DNA of 64,000 bases from Balaenoptera acutorostrata (Eukaryota; Chordata; Mammalia; Artiodactyla; Balaenopteridae): the NCBI RefSeq assembly GCF_949987535.1, contig NC_080071.1, positions 25,445,736 to 25,509,735 of the forward strand, given 5' to 3'. The notes beneath the pieces were generated by a model. It worked only from the letters and a program-made list of their open reading frames with translations. It was not told the DNA's origin and searched no databases. Position 1 is the first letter of the stretch; the number at the start of each line of letters is the position of its first letter. The position numbers were made by a program, and so were the translations under genes. This document shows, piece by piece, positions 36,305 to 47,875 of the stretch.

Positions 36305-38735
36305 AGAGGAGTGGCCAAGATGGTGGAGTAAGAAGACCCTGAGCTCACCTCCTCCCACAGGCACACCAAAGTTACAGACATTTACAGAGCAACTGTTGAT
36401 AAGAATGACCTGAAGACTATCGGAAGAGATCTCCTATAACTAAAGATATAAAGACAGAACCACAACAAGATGGGTAGGAGGGGTGGAGACACGGTATAGT
36501 CGAGACCCATATCCTGAGGTTGGCGATCCATGAATGGGAGGATGGTTACGATTGTAGAGGTCCTCCACAAGGAGCAAGGGGTCCAAGCCCCACATTGGGC
36601 TCCCCAGCCCAGGGGTCCTGCACTGGGAAGATGAGCCCCCAGAACATTTGGCTTTGAAGGCCAATGGGGTCTTACTTTTACGAGGGCCAGAGGCCTGAGG
36701 AAAATAAAGAGTCCACTCTCAAAGGACACACACAAAATGTCACACGCTCTGGGAACCAAGGCAGAAGCGGTAATTTCAGAGGAGCCTGGGTCAGACCTAC
36801 TTGCTGATCTTGGAGAGCCTCCCATAGAGGCAGGAGGCAATTAGGACTCACCCTGGGGATGTAGACACTGGCAGCAGCTATTTTGGGGAGCTCATTCTAT
36901 CACAAGGGCGCTGGTACTGGGAAGTGCAATTTTGGATCCTTTCTCTAGCTCATTAGTGATGAAACCTGGCCCTGCCCACCAACCGGTTGGCACCAATCCT
37001 GGGATGCCCCAGGCCAAGCAGCTTGCTGGGCAGGTACACAGCCTCACCCACCAGCAGGTCAGCTCATCTAGGACCCTCTGAGTCCCCAACCACCTGAGGA
37101 CCTGGCCCCACCAACCAGAGGGCCGAGGAGCTGACCTTACCCACCAGTGGTCAAGCATCAGTACTAGGACCCCTGAGCTCCACAACCAGAGACCCCTGGA
37201 CCTGGCTCTGCCCACCAGCAGGTGGACACCAGCCCCAGGACTACCACAGAACTGTAGCCAGCCATGTCAAAACCTGGCCCAACCACCAGCAGTCTGGTAC
37301 ACCACTCTGGGAGACCTTGGGTCCTGGAACCACCCACCAGCATGCCAACACCAGGTCTGGACACCCCTGATCCCACAGCCAGCCTTGTCAGGGACTGGCC
37401 AGCCCACCATCAGGCTGACACCAGCCCTAGGAATCTTGGTTCTGCAGCCAGTCACCCCAGGACCCAGCATCATCCACCAGTGGGCCAGCACTAGCTCCAG
37501 AGTCCCCTGGGGCTCCACAGCCAGTTCCTAGTGACCCAGCCCTGCCCACCACTGGGCTGGCATCAGGACTGAGACTCCCCTGGCTGTGCAGCCAGTGTAC
37601 CAGGATGCAGTCCTACCTACCTGTGGCCGGTAGCCTGTGCACAAGGCTGGACCTGGCAACCAAATGGACTTGGTGGTGGGGTAGCCACACCTACCAGTGT
37701 GCCCACAGTAAAAGGCCCACATGGCCCAAATAAAGCACACCCCTAGAGCATATAGATCTGGTGGCCAGAGGAGAGTGCAGTGCTGAACCCCTTAAGATGT
37801 CTCCTACATAAGGCCACTTTACCAAGATCAGGAAAGGTATTCAACCTACCAACCACGTAGAAATAAAAACAGCAAATTAGGTAAAATGAGGCAACAGAGA
37901 AATATGTTCCAAATGAAGGTATAAGATAAAACCCCAGAAGAACTAACTGAAATGGAGATCCACAATGTGCCTGATAAAGAGTCCAAGGTAATGGTCATAA
38001 AGATGCTCAAAGAACTCAGGAGAAGAATGGGTGAGCACAGTGAGAAGTTTAACAAAGAGAAAAAGAAGAACCAGAGTTGAAGAGTATAATAACTGAAATA
38101 AATACACTAGAGGAAAATCTTTTTAAAAAGTCTCTTTACATTCACATCAATAAGAGTAAAACACCTATGAATAAATCTAACCAAGGAGGTTAAAGACCTA
38201 TATTCAGAGAACTATAAGACGTTGATGAAACAAGTTGAAGATGACACAAACAGATTGGAAAGATATACCATGTTCATGGATTGGAAGAATTGTTAAAATG
38301 ACAGTACTGCACAAGGCAATCCTCAGATTCAATCTATTAAAATACCAATGGCATTTTTAACAGGACTAGAACAAATAATTCTAAAATGTGTGTGGAAACA
38401 CAAAAGACTCCTAATAGCCAAAACAATCTTAAGAAAGAAGAACAAAGCTGGAGGTATCACACTCCCTGGTTTCAAACTATAATACAAAGCTACAGTAATC
38501 AAAACAGTATGGTACTAGCACAAAAACAGACATGTAGATTAATGGAACAGAATAGAGAGCCCAGAAATAAACCCACACACCTATGGTTAGTTAATCTACA
38601 ACAAAGGAGGGAAGAATATACAATGGAGAAAAGACAGTCTCTTTAACAAATGGTGACTAGACACCAAATGGGAAACTAGACAGCTACATGTAAAACAGTG
38701 AAATTTGACTATTACCTCACACCATATACAATTTA
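36305..38735 (+). mobile_element. Internally deleted L1 (5' UTR, ORF1 start, ORF2 middle), plus strand
   Basis: It starts with the L1 5' end motif ('gaggagtggccaagatggtgg'). A GC-rich 5' UTR follows with a degenerate tandem array (36965-37600), then an ORF1 N-terminus near 37880-38090 (decayed MRQQRNMFQMK, then PEELTEMEIHNVPDKE and MVIKMLKELRRRM). At about 38115-38128 the sequence jumps to the middle of ORF2 ('gtctctttacattcacatc' to 'ggtttcaaactataatac', 'acagtatggtactagcac', 'aataaacccacacacctatgg'). It stops near 38735 without a 3' UTR. Roughly 3 kb of L1, including most of ORF1, the endonuclease and most of the reverse transcriptase, is missing. The open frames at 36127-37740 are chance readings of the GC-rich 5' UTR. 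Confidence 0.8.
36965..37600 (+). repeat. Degenerate ~70-85 bp tandem array in the L1 5' UTR
   Basis: A 'cccaccagcaggnnagcac' core recurs about eight times (near 37050, 37140, 37212, 37284, 37336, 37402, 37475 and 37546). Variable 'ccccaggacc' and 'ccacagccag' linkers separate the copies. Spacing is about 52-88 bp. It is a C/A-rich minisatellite-like block that belongs to the L1 promoter region. Confidence 0.7.
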
Positions 38736-38739
38736 AAGT

Positions 38740-39559
38740 TTTATACAAAGTAAAGTTTTTTATTTTTAATATTAATGTCCTAAAGAATTAGTCCAACACA
38801 GTACATAATTTTGTGATAAAATAGGAATTCTTTGATCTAATTAAAAAACTAGATTCAACAATTGCTTCTACAGTGTCCCAAAAGATGATTCAAATTATGA
38901 TTTTATAATTTGGAAATGGGAAACTGGGTATCACTCTGGGAAAGCTTTTTCACATTTGGACAATTTTAATGTTAGAAAGACTTTTGTGATAAGGACTATT
39001 TGTTTCAATGAGATATTACAAAGAGTTAGCCAACTGTAGTATATTTTCACCTAAAAATATTTTTCTCATCTAAATGCTCCTTATCCTGCTTCAAGTCTTA
39101 AATTCGTGAATATTCACGAAGATCCTTGTATGAGATATATGCAACCATTTTAATTGTAGAAGGGACTCACTGACAGCTATAAACTTGAAGACAATCAAAG
39201 ACAATGATCTGAACCAACATCATATATAATTTATCCTTGCCTGGGAATATATGTTTTGCATTTGAGGTTTCAGACCTGGCATTGTTTAGTTTGGAGATAC
39301 TGATCTCAAGTGACTTTTTGGTGATTTTACTGAACTTGGAACCATGTGGTAGTATGCAGGTGATATAAGGTTTGCTTGAATAGCTATTGTAAATTACCTG
39401 AGCTTTTTGTACATTTAAGACCTATGATTTAATATTGAAAAAGTTACCTGAGATTGGCTGCTTATTTTTAAACACATGAAGTCCATGTACTTCCATCTCA
39501 GTAATACTTTCTAAAATTTCTTTGAAACGCATTTATTTTATTTTTTTGCCATTAATTAA
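38740..39559. other. unannotated AT-rich DNA
   Basis: No recognised feature. The flanks of the truncated L1 3' edge show no obvious target-site duplication. Confidence 0.5.
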
Positions 39560-39925
39560 TCTATTGAACTAAAACCAACCATGTGCCTAATATGTGCTAG
39601 GCAGTATTCTTGGAATTGGGAATACAGGAGTGAATAAAATTAAAATCCTCCCTGTCCACCTGCCCCATTTTTTCAGAGCTTACCTTCCCACTGGGGACAG
39701 ACAATAAATAACATAACGTAACATAACATAACGTAACATAACATAACATAACATTACATAACATAACATTACATAACATAACATAATTTAATATAAGGTA
39801 GTTGTCAGTGAAGGCATCTCAGAGGAGTGTGACAATTGAACTGAGATGTGAATGATGTAAAAGAGTTATTGCAGATAAGGGAGAGTGGCGAGTGCAAGGA
39901 TTCGAAGGTCTTCTGTATTGTTTGA
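39560..39925 (-). mobile_element. L2 3' region, antisense, split by a microsatellite
   Basis: 'atgtgcctaatatgtgctaggc', 'ggaatacaggagtgaataaa', 'cagagcttaccttcccactgg', 'ggacagacaataaata', and after the array 'gaaggcatctcagaggagtg', 'aactgagatgtgaatgatg'. This is the usual antisense L2 order. The array appears to have grown from the 'caataaataacataa' stretch within the L2. Confidence 0.65.
39707..39786 (+). repeat. (AACAT)n pentanucleotide microsatellite
   Basis: About 16 units of ATAAC/AACAT with regular variant units (AACGT and ACATT) giving a higher-order rhythm. The minus-strand 60-codon frame over it (repeated MLCNV/TLCYV) is a by-product of the repeat. Confidence 0.95.
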
Positions 39926-42900
39926 ATAGTTTATAAGAATGAATTTGTAATTACTTGCATAGCAATAGCAGAAAAATCTATGCATCTTATTGAAAAGCTA
40001 TACATTATAATGTCCGGACAATGATATGGAAGGATGCTGAAACTAGATAAAAGGCAAAAGTTTTTAGGTGTGCAATATGGAAGTATTAGAAATGTTTAAA
40101 ATGAAATGAAATATGTTTTTCTTTCTTCAATTAGTAATATTCCAATTAGTAATAGAGTTTAATCTCATTAATTTTAATCCTTAGCCAAATAGAACTTAGT
40201 ATTGACAGTTTGTTGCATGCACCATCTGGATTTTAAAAACAAATATCAAGTGTATTATTGTATGTATTGCCCATTAATACAAAAGCAAATAAAAGTAAAA
40301 ACACCTCTTAGAACATATTGGCAGATACTTGTCTTGAGCAATATGACCCAAATGTAGGATAATGACATTAAGAAAGGTGATAAATTAGTAAGGTCAAGTA
40401 GATACCTATCAAATCAATGTCTGACTAGAGCCATATAAATATGTGTGTAAAAAGTGCTTAAGTTTATACAACTTTAAGAACATATGATAGGCATATACAT
40501 AGAATATCAAGTATTTCACAGGAAAGTTATTTTTCCAAAGGACTATTTATTTTTTAAGAAAGGTTCAACATAGATTTCCTTGAAATATCAGTTCATTTAG
40601 GTCATTGAGGTCACTTAGGACAGATTTTTGATTTACAAAATTCAGTCGCTGCCAGAATTTTCAGGCTAACACTTGTTGCATAAGGTGAAGCAAAATTATA
40701 TGAGAATAGACATGTTGTGTGTATATTGTCCTATTGGAATCTAACTGTGGCATGGTTAAGTGTAACTTATGGGATACTGGCTGTGGAACCCAAACATTAA
40801 TATGCAGGGGAAGAATTCTATATTGTACTAATATGGACAATACAATTTTTAAAAAGGATATGTATCTCTATTTGTATATAAAGTTATGAATAAATGAAAA
40901 GGATAAAATGAATCATTAAATCTTTCTTGATATATATAGCACCTCTACTATCTACAATTCATCTAATTAAATTATGTAGAAAAATATTGATCCTCCTTGT
41001 ACCAATCTGCTTGCTTTTAGGAATGTAGGTACCCAAACCTCCTTTTCTGCCTCCTTGCATCTGTCTTCGATATACACAGCTCCCTTTGAAATCAGTGGGA
41101 TATGAGGGAGTGCAGTGGGAGATGAAAATCTGTGAATTCAGCAGCCATTTCTCAGGTGGAAGATTGGGGGAGCTGCCATCTTAATGATGCTTCTCAGTGG
41201 GAGATCCAGTTTGATGAGGCTGAATAGGCCTGAAAGAATCGACTTCATGATATAAGGAAACGGGGAATCAGAGAGCCTTGCCGCTTCCAGAAGGAATCTT
41301 GAAATACCGCGTGGTATAGACTCCCTTTCAAATCAAATTAATTGAATTTGTGTAATTTCCTTTTTCCTTCTTAAGAAATCCCACTTTTTTTTTTTGGTAA
41401 ACCATCACCCACTATCTGTTATTTCTTAATTCATTCCTTGAGTTACTTCATCTTTTGATACTGTCAATAACTACCAGCCTCTTAGTTACTCTGTTTTATT
41501 ATATTTAAGAGCCCAAGGCCTAGGTGCTCACATATATCTCCCACTGAATTCAATGGTTCTTTAAACTGTGTTTGGTGATTTTCTCACCTTAGTAATTACA
41601 CATCATGATTAGAATAGCGTTTGTTATGTGAGGGTTTTCTTTAAACCTGACTGAGGATTTTCCTAAAAAAGTCCTAGGAACAAACATAAACTTCTAAATG
41701 ATAAGAGATGCAACTTTATTAGAATGATTATCTTTTTTTTTCCTGGATATTGCTTGCAATCCTACATGGTCTGAACATTACCTGTTACCCCACAGAGTCA
41801 GAAGAAATACATTCTCTCTTCTTAACATCTTAACCATTGGTACGTTATATTGTTGTGATACCTGTGTTATATACATAATATGTATTATATGAAAGCACAG
41901 ACTAAGAAATAACAGTTAACAAAAAGCCCCCTATAAACACTAGATCCATTGAGTAAATGTTATACATTTTGGACAAATAAAACAACCTCTTTATATATAT
42001 ATACTGGAGCAAGGAGTAGGCGCTCAATACTGTGAAGTGAATTAAGAAATGAATTGGTCATTTGGTTGGAATTCTATTGGTGTTGTGTGAGACAATACCA
42101 AGAGGTAGGGCAGGAAGAGTTTTGGACATATTTAGTAATCCTGCCTAAAACCAGCTTTCTCCTTCTAGATGGGGCCTTACTCAAACCCCAGCAGCCAATT
42201 GTAATGCTTATCATAATCATAACGTTAAAGATTTTCAAAGCAGACATTTCCCTCAGCTGTCCTTAGGATCCTGTTTTTAAGTGATTAAAATTCAATGCTG
42301 TCAAGAAGTTGTTACATTATGTCAACTTAAATTTGTCTTGCAAGTTAAGCCATTTCCTGCTATAGCCCTGAAGAACAGCTGGTCACCATCTTCTTTATGA
42401 ACATCCTCCTTAAGCTTGAAGATAACAATAAAACCATCCAATTCTCTTTTGTCTTTTTTAGCTGAAGTCATCACAACTTATATATTTTTCATAGATTCTT
42501 ATTTTTTCTAATGATATAAATTTATTTTCAGGGCCACTAAGCTTTCTGATATTCCTGGGAGATTAGTAGATGGCAGCCACTGTTCCTTTCCATTGCAGAC
42601 AGAAACTTGCCAAAATGATTTCAAATTATGGCTGCCTATCTTTTAATACACTGCCAATGACATAATGTTCCCTAAACAACACAAATATAATTGACATCTG
42701 TAATTAACATTAGGTCACACTTTTCTCTCCTACATTAAAAATGTCATCTTTGAAACATCATTACACTGGTTATGTTTGCGCCAATATAGATATATCCCAG
42801 ATATATTAGCAGTGAACCATGCAGCAGGGAAAGCTTAAATCTCCAAATGCCCTTCACACACCGACTATTTTTAAAATCCTTTGAAGCGTGATGTGAATCA

Positions 42901-44559
42901 CTGCCTATAATATGGAAGGTTTATTATATTTATTACAGAACATAGTAGGTCTGTGTCTTCGCCATGCCAATCATGTGAAGAAAGGTGAATAGTTGGGCCA
43001 GTTATCTGCATGTATTAAAACTGATGCCCCTGCCGCCAGTTTTTCTATGATTCTTTGATGGTTTGTAGTTAGAATCTATGTAGGGTTAGGTTGCTTATCA
43101 AATGAATCTGGTACATTTGATCAGTGTAATTATGTAATTTTGAAAATATAGGGCCTCAGGCTTCAATTCTTTTTTCAATTATACATTTCTTCATTTAGAC
43201 ATTTAGCTTTCAAAAACTGTAAACTTTCCTGATGATTATCCAAAATATTCTCTCTGCTTTGCCTAGAGAGCTTGAGTAAATTTGTCCAATTTATTAGAGT
43301 CAAAATTCCCTCAAATCAGAAGGAACCAAATATGATATCTATCATATTACGGCTAGATAAAGTCAGTTCTTAATCTGTTTACCAGGGTTCATCTACTAAA
43401 TTTATCATTATATCCCAAACCAGTGCTACACCAATATTACTTCTGAATAAAGCAAGCAGTTTACCAAACGGGATGTAGACTAAAACCCCGTATTTGTTTT
43501 AACAAAAAGTGTGAGGTTGTATTTATGCATAAGAGAAGTCTGGAAGAACATCCACAATATAATTAAAGTGATTATCATCTCTGAGTGTTGGGATCATGGG
43601 TTATTTTTATTTTCTTCTTTTTGTTTGCATGCTTTTCTAATTTTTCTACAGTGAACATGTATTACATATGTAATAAAAAACCCCGAGTTTTAAACATTTT
43701 AAAGGCTAAATCAGCTAAAAATACATGTTTAAACCTAGAATAATGATTCAAATTGTGGTCTAAAAATTTCAGGGTGTTTGAGTTAGAGACTATCCATATT
43801 AAGTAGGCAAGGACCTTGTTTCAAGCATTGTTTCTTCAAAGTCTAGCATGCTGTGAGTACTTAAATATTGATACATTACCCTAAAACAAGTATTAAATAT
43901 GTTAACTAGAGAAATTCAGTGAAGTTTTGAACCATTCTCCCCGCCCCCTGCCCCTGTAAGCAAAATAATCCTACTTTACATCATCGTAGTTGGATAATGG
44001 ACATTAAGAATTGCAAACTAGGGGAAAAAAGGAAAAGGGAGATTTCAAGTCCCATGAGAATATTCTGGGGCATTAGTTTCCACAAATAAACATTGAGTTA
44101 TGTCAGGAATGTTATGCAGCCATAATGCTGTCTATCCTGTATTCCCAGCTTTGTGGCTAGAAGCACCCGTTCAATGGTCTGAAAATTCACAATTTGTGAA
44201 AAATTCCCTTCTCAAAACAACTTAATTGGAGTTACTTCTAAATTTTCTTTGGGTAGAGAAATATGAAGGAAGTATGTTAATATAGAGCATTGCAAACACT
44301 AAGATTACACTTAAGCTCATAATGTACTAGGTGGAATGCTTCACTGAAAATAAAGAGTCTAATCAATTTTTTTTCTTCATTCCTCATTAAGCTGAAACTT
44401 TGATCACTTTGCTCCTTGGTTCTTATCTGGCAAAGAGAACTTTGGGTAGAGTCTTTAAAAATGTTTTTAAACAGTGATGTGCTGGAAAAACATTGAAGAG
44501 AGTAAGATGGTCAGAGTTCTAAATATTATTCTTATTTATTCTTTCATTCCTATAGGGAC
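39926..44559. other. Long repeat-poor stretch, no gene recognised
   Basis: About 4.6 kb in which I see no young repeat, RNA gene or convincing exon. Local simple sequence: TA-rich near 41992 and 42775. The part 42480-43100 is notably free of recognisable repeats and has balanced, non-repetitive text. A 70-codon frame at 42054-42266 has no recognisable similarity. Confidence 0.5.
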
Positions 44560-44825
44560 AGTATAATGTAGTGGCCAAGAGCATACACTGTAGAGACAAA
44601 CCACTTGGCTTCATATATATTCCAGCTCTAACATTGGCTAAATGTGTGACCATGAAGTTGTTTCACCCCTCCAATCCTCAGTTTCTTTATCTATAAACTA
44701 ATGAATAATAACAGTTAATAATAACTGTTCATGCTTATGTAATCATTAAATAAGATAAAATATGTGAAGGTCTTAGCACAATGCCTAACATGTAGAAAGT
44801 ACTCTATAAATGTTAGTTATAATAA
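44560..44825 (+). repeat. MIR SINE, sense, near full length
   Basis: Starts 'acagtataatgtagtggcca' (MIR 5' end, A-box region 'tagtggccaagagcatacac'). Continues with 'ttccagctctaacattggctaaatgtgtgacc', 'ctcagtttctttatctataaa', 'aggtcttagcacaatgcctaac' and ends 'tactctataaatgttagtta'. Confidence 0.8.
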
Positions 44826-46620
44826 ATTCAGCAGATATTTATGAAGCGTCTATGATGTGCTGGGAAGTATATTAAAATCCAGGAAAACAATTACGAGCAT
44901 TAAAAGATGGTGTCTAGACTCACAGAGTTTTAAATCTTATAAGGGAGAGGAAGAAATAAGCAGTTGTGAATCACTGAGATCAGGGTGATTCAGGGTGCTG
45001 TGAAGGTATATAGAAGGGGCACCTACACTAGTCTAGGAAAGCTTCATGCAGGTTGTGCTATCTACATTGAGACCAGGTTAGAATGAATAGGAGTGAACTA
45101 GGTGAAGAAATGTGAGAAACGTATTCTAGATAGAGGAACCAGCAAGCAAGAATCCCCTTTTCAGTCAGGATTTCTCTTGCAGGTAACCCAGCTCAGACAG
45201 GCTAACAATAATAGTAGTTTATTAGCTCATGTAAGTTAAATTCCAGAGGTTGGGAGGTTTTCAGGTGAACTTTATCAGGATTCTAAGTTAATTTCCTTCT
45301 AATCTGTTGTCTCTGCTTTGAGTTCTGTCCTGATTTTGGATTTAATCATGATAGCAAAATGCCCATATCAGTGTAGGCCTCACACCAAAATAGAAAAGAA
45401 AGCTTTTTTCCCCTCTAGTCATCAAACAAAAAACCGGGGATTCATTATGATTGACCAACTTAGGTCATGTGCTCATCCCTGAACAAATAACTGGGACACG
45501 GGATATGGGGTCACATTGAATGGTTTGGCCATTCAGAATGTTCTTCAGGAGCTAAGATCAATAGCACCCGGAAATCGAGCTGCTACTCGGTAGAGGGAAG
45601 GAAGAATAGATACTGGGGAGGAAACCAATAGTACTCACTAGAGGCTAACGGATGAGGGAGAGCATGTTATGCTCAAGGAGCTGAAGTAAGTTCAAATAGC
45701 ATCTGAGGAGGCTGGGGATGGGGAATAGCAAGTTTGGAATTAGAGAAATAAGCAAATATTTGCTTTGAAAAATAATCTTAGGGAACTTGGACTTCTTCCT
45801 GACGTAGTGAGAAAAGAAGTGTTTTTTTTGTTTGTTTGTTTGTTTTGCGTTTTAGCAGGGGAGTAAACAGTCATGCTTGTGAAATCTAGTATGGAAAATG
45901 AATCAAAGAAAATTGGGACTGGAGGTTGAGAGACAATAAATATAGGAGACTCTTAATTCAAGTATAAAATTATGATGACTTGAATGGGTGATGGGGATAT
46001 AGAAAAGTGAGTGTGAAAACTTGTTTCAGGAAGAGAATTAGGAGGACTTGGTAATTAATTGGTTTGGTAGGATTGAGGGAGAGAGAGGAGTTAAGGATAA
46101 TGCCCATGTTCTTGGCTCAGGAAATTAGACAGATGTCCATGCCATTCACTGAGATTGGAATATAAGAAGGAAAAAAAAAAGGTTTGGAAGTTAAGATAAT
46201 GCAGTCCCTGTGGAACATCTAAATATCAATACAGTTGTAGAGGACAGGAAAGCTAAAAGGTCTTGAGATACTGTGAGCACCATGGGGATGATGAGATAAT
46301 CCAGAGAACACATAGAGAAAGAGAACAAAAAGCCCGAGATGGAAATTAGGGTATATGAGACTGAGAAAGAGAGCCCACAAAAAGGTGACTTGGAAAAGAT
46401 GGCCAAAGAGGGAACAGAAAAAACCCAGTGAACCAACAGGAGAGTATTTCAAAATGGGCAATGGTTAATTGTCTAAAGCAAGAGAGATGAGAGTAGCTCC
46501 AGAGGAGTGGGGTAAATGGAAGCCAGATTGCAGTGGATTGAAGCACTGAAGTAAGTAGAGATGTGGATACAGACAGCTCTTAATTGGGCCATGAAAGAGT
46601 AACTGACAAGCAGTTGAGGG
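44826..46620 (-). mobile_element. L2 LINE, antisense, with an inserted repeat
   Basis: Left end 'ttcagcagatatttatgaagc' and 'tctatgatgtgctgggaag' is the antisense L2 3' end. Then come 'ctaggaaagcttcatgcagg', 'gaaccagcaagcaagaat'. After an interruption (about 45150-45640) follow 'gggaacttggacttcttcctg', 'agcaggggagtaaacagtca', 'ggaggacttggtaatt', 'gagttaaggataatgcccatg', 'tgccattcactgagattgg', and further on 'gaaagagagcccacaaaa'. This is the purine-rich antisense signature of L2. The minus-strand frames at 46191-46546 may be L2-derived fragments but have no intact domain. Confidence 0.6.
45150..45640. repeat. Interspersed repeat of unassigned family inside the L2
   Basis: 'tttattagctcatgtaagtt', 'ccagaggttgggaggttttc', 'ggattcattatgattgacc' followed by 'aacttaggtcatgtgctcatcc' and 'gaacaaataactgggacac' is a phrase order I have met as a dispersed mammalian repeat, but I cannot name the family. 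It splits the antisense L2. Confidence 0.35.
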
Positions 46621-46784
46621 ATCTGTTATTATTAATTTTCTTTAAGATAAAAGGATCTTGAATATTTAAGTATCATTAGGAGGATTTGTATATGAGGATT
46701 TATATAACTAACACGTATAACCAGCAATTTGTATAACTTTTACATAACTAACGTATATAACTGACATTTATATAACTAACATAT

Positions 46785-47025
46785 TAGCACTTATAGTACC
46801 AGGCACTGTTCTCAGTATTTTATATATATTAACCCTTTCTCATCTTCATAACAACCCTATGAGGTAACTGCTATTATTATTCACATTTTACAGATGAGGA
46901 AACTGAGGCACAGGGGTCAAGTATCTTGCCCAACGTCATGAGCTAATAAGTTGTAGGGCTGGAATGAAACTGACTGAAGCCTGGCCCTGTAGTCTGTGCT
47001 CTTAACTGCTGTGCGGTATTGCTGT
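46785..47025 (-). repeat. MIR SINE, antisense, near full length
   Basis: 'gtaccaggcactgttctcag', 'ttcataacaaccctatgagg', 'ttttacagatgaggaaactg', 'aggcacaggggtcaag', 'tatcttgcccaacgtcatgag', 'agggctggaatgaaac', 'tctgtgctcttaactgctg'. A clear reverse-complement MIR. Confidence 0.85.
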
Positions 47026-47113
47026 CCCTGGGCTAGGTTGCCTTTACTTCACTCTACTGGATCAAATAAATAGCAACAGTAAAATGTATAGCAGCGAAAG
47101 GACATACATTCTT

Positions 47114-47327
47114 TTTTTTTATTGGAATATAGTTGATTTAAAATGTGTTAGTTTCTGCTGTACAGCAAAGTGAATCAGTCATATATGTACATATAACCAC
47201 TAGCATTGCCCAGTATATATGTACATATAACCACTCTATTTTAGATTCTTCTCCCATATAGGTCATTACAGAATATTGAGAAGGGTTCCCTGTGCTATAC
47301 AGTAGGTCCTTATCAGTTACCTATTTT
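47114..47327 (-). mobile_element. 5'-truncated L1 3' UTR stub (older type), minus strand
   Basis: T-run tail, then 'attggaatatagttgattta', 'gtgttagtttctgctgtac', 'gattcttctcccatataggt' and 'ccctgtgctatacagtaggt'. Target-site duplication: aggacatacattctt at 47099-47113 against aggacatgcattctt at 47328-47342 (one mismatch). Inside, a 21-bp phrase (tatatgtacatataaccact) occurs twice, near 47181 and 47216, a local duplication. Confidence 0.88.
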
Positions 47328-47554
47328 AGGACATGCATTCTTGATGAAACAGAAGGGGATGAGGTTCAGCTGCAAGGGACAGAAAACCTGGGATAATTTT
47401 GGCCTAAGATTATTTTTTTGTCAGTTTATTTTTCTGTCATCCAAAAATCTGGGTGAGTAGTATGGCACTGATGTGATACCGTTTTGTGAGGAATCTGATT
47501 TCTTTCCGTATTGTTGCTTCATTGTGCATGGCTAAGATCCTCAAAGTGGAACTC

Positions 47555-47875
47555 TATCCCTGTGCTAGTGAGTTTGTAGCCACCAGCCATGTGTATTATT
47601 AAGCACCTGAAATGTGGCTAGTCCAAATTGAGGTGTGCTGCAACTATAAAAGGCACACCAGACAAAATGCAAAATACCTCATTAATAATTTTTATAATAA
47701 ATTACACATTAAAGTTATGATAATTCGAACATTGGATTAACTGGGATGTATTATTAAGAGTAATTTCACTTGTTTCTTTTTCTTTTTAAATGTGGCTAGT
47801 AGAAAATTTAGTTACTTTTATAGCTTGCATCCGTGGCTTGCATTATATTTCTATTGGACATTGCTGCCCTGGACT
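47555..47875. mobile_element. hAT-type non-autonomous DNA transposon fragment
   Basis: Contains 'tgaaatgtggctagtccaaa' and 'aatgtggctagtagaaaatt', and ends 'tctattggacattgctg'. This fits a common mammalian hAT-derived element whose ends read CAGTG-TGTCCAATAG. The left end is decayed ('ccctgtgctagtg...'). I do not name the subfamily. No coding remnant is visible. Confidence 0.5.

Noticed and set aside
36127..37740. Cluster of 70-152-codon open frames on both strands, rich in Gly/Trp/Pro
   Set aside because: The region is the GC-rich 5' UTR of an L1 with a tandem array; frames overlap on both strands and have no domain.
39707..39786. Regular repeats that could suggest a CRISPR-like array, also 36965-37600
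   Set aside because: The first is a pentanucleotide microsatellite, the second a degenerate minisatellite in an L1; neither has constant repeats with unique spacers, and the DNA is mammalian.
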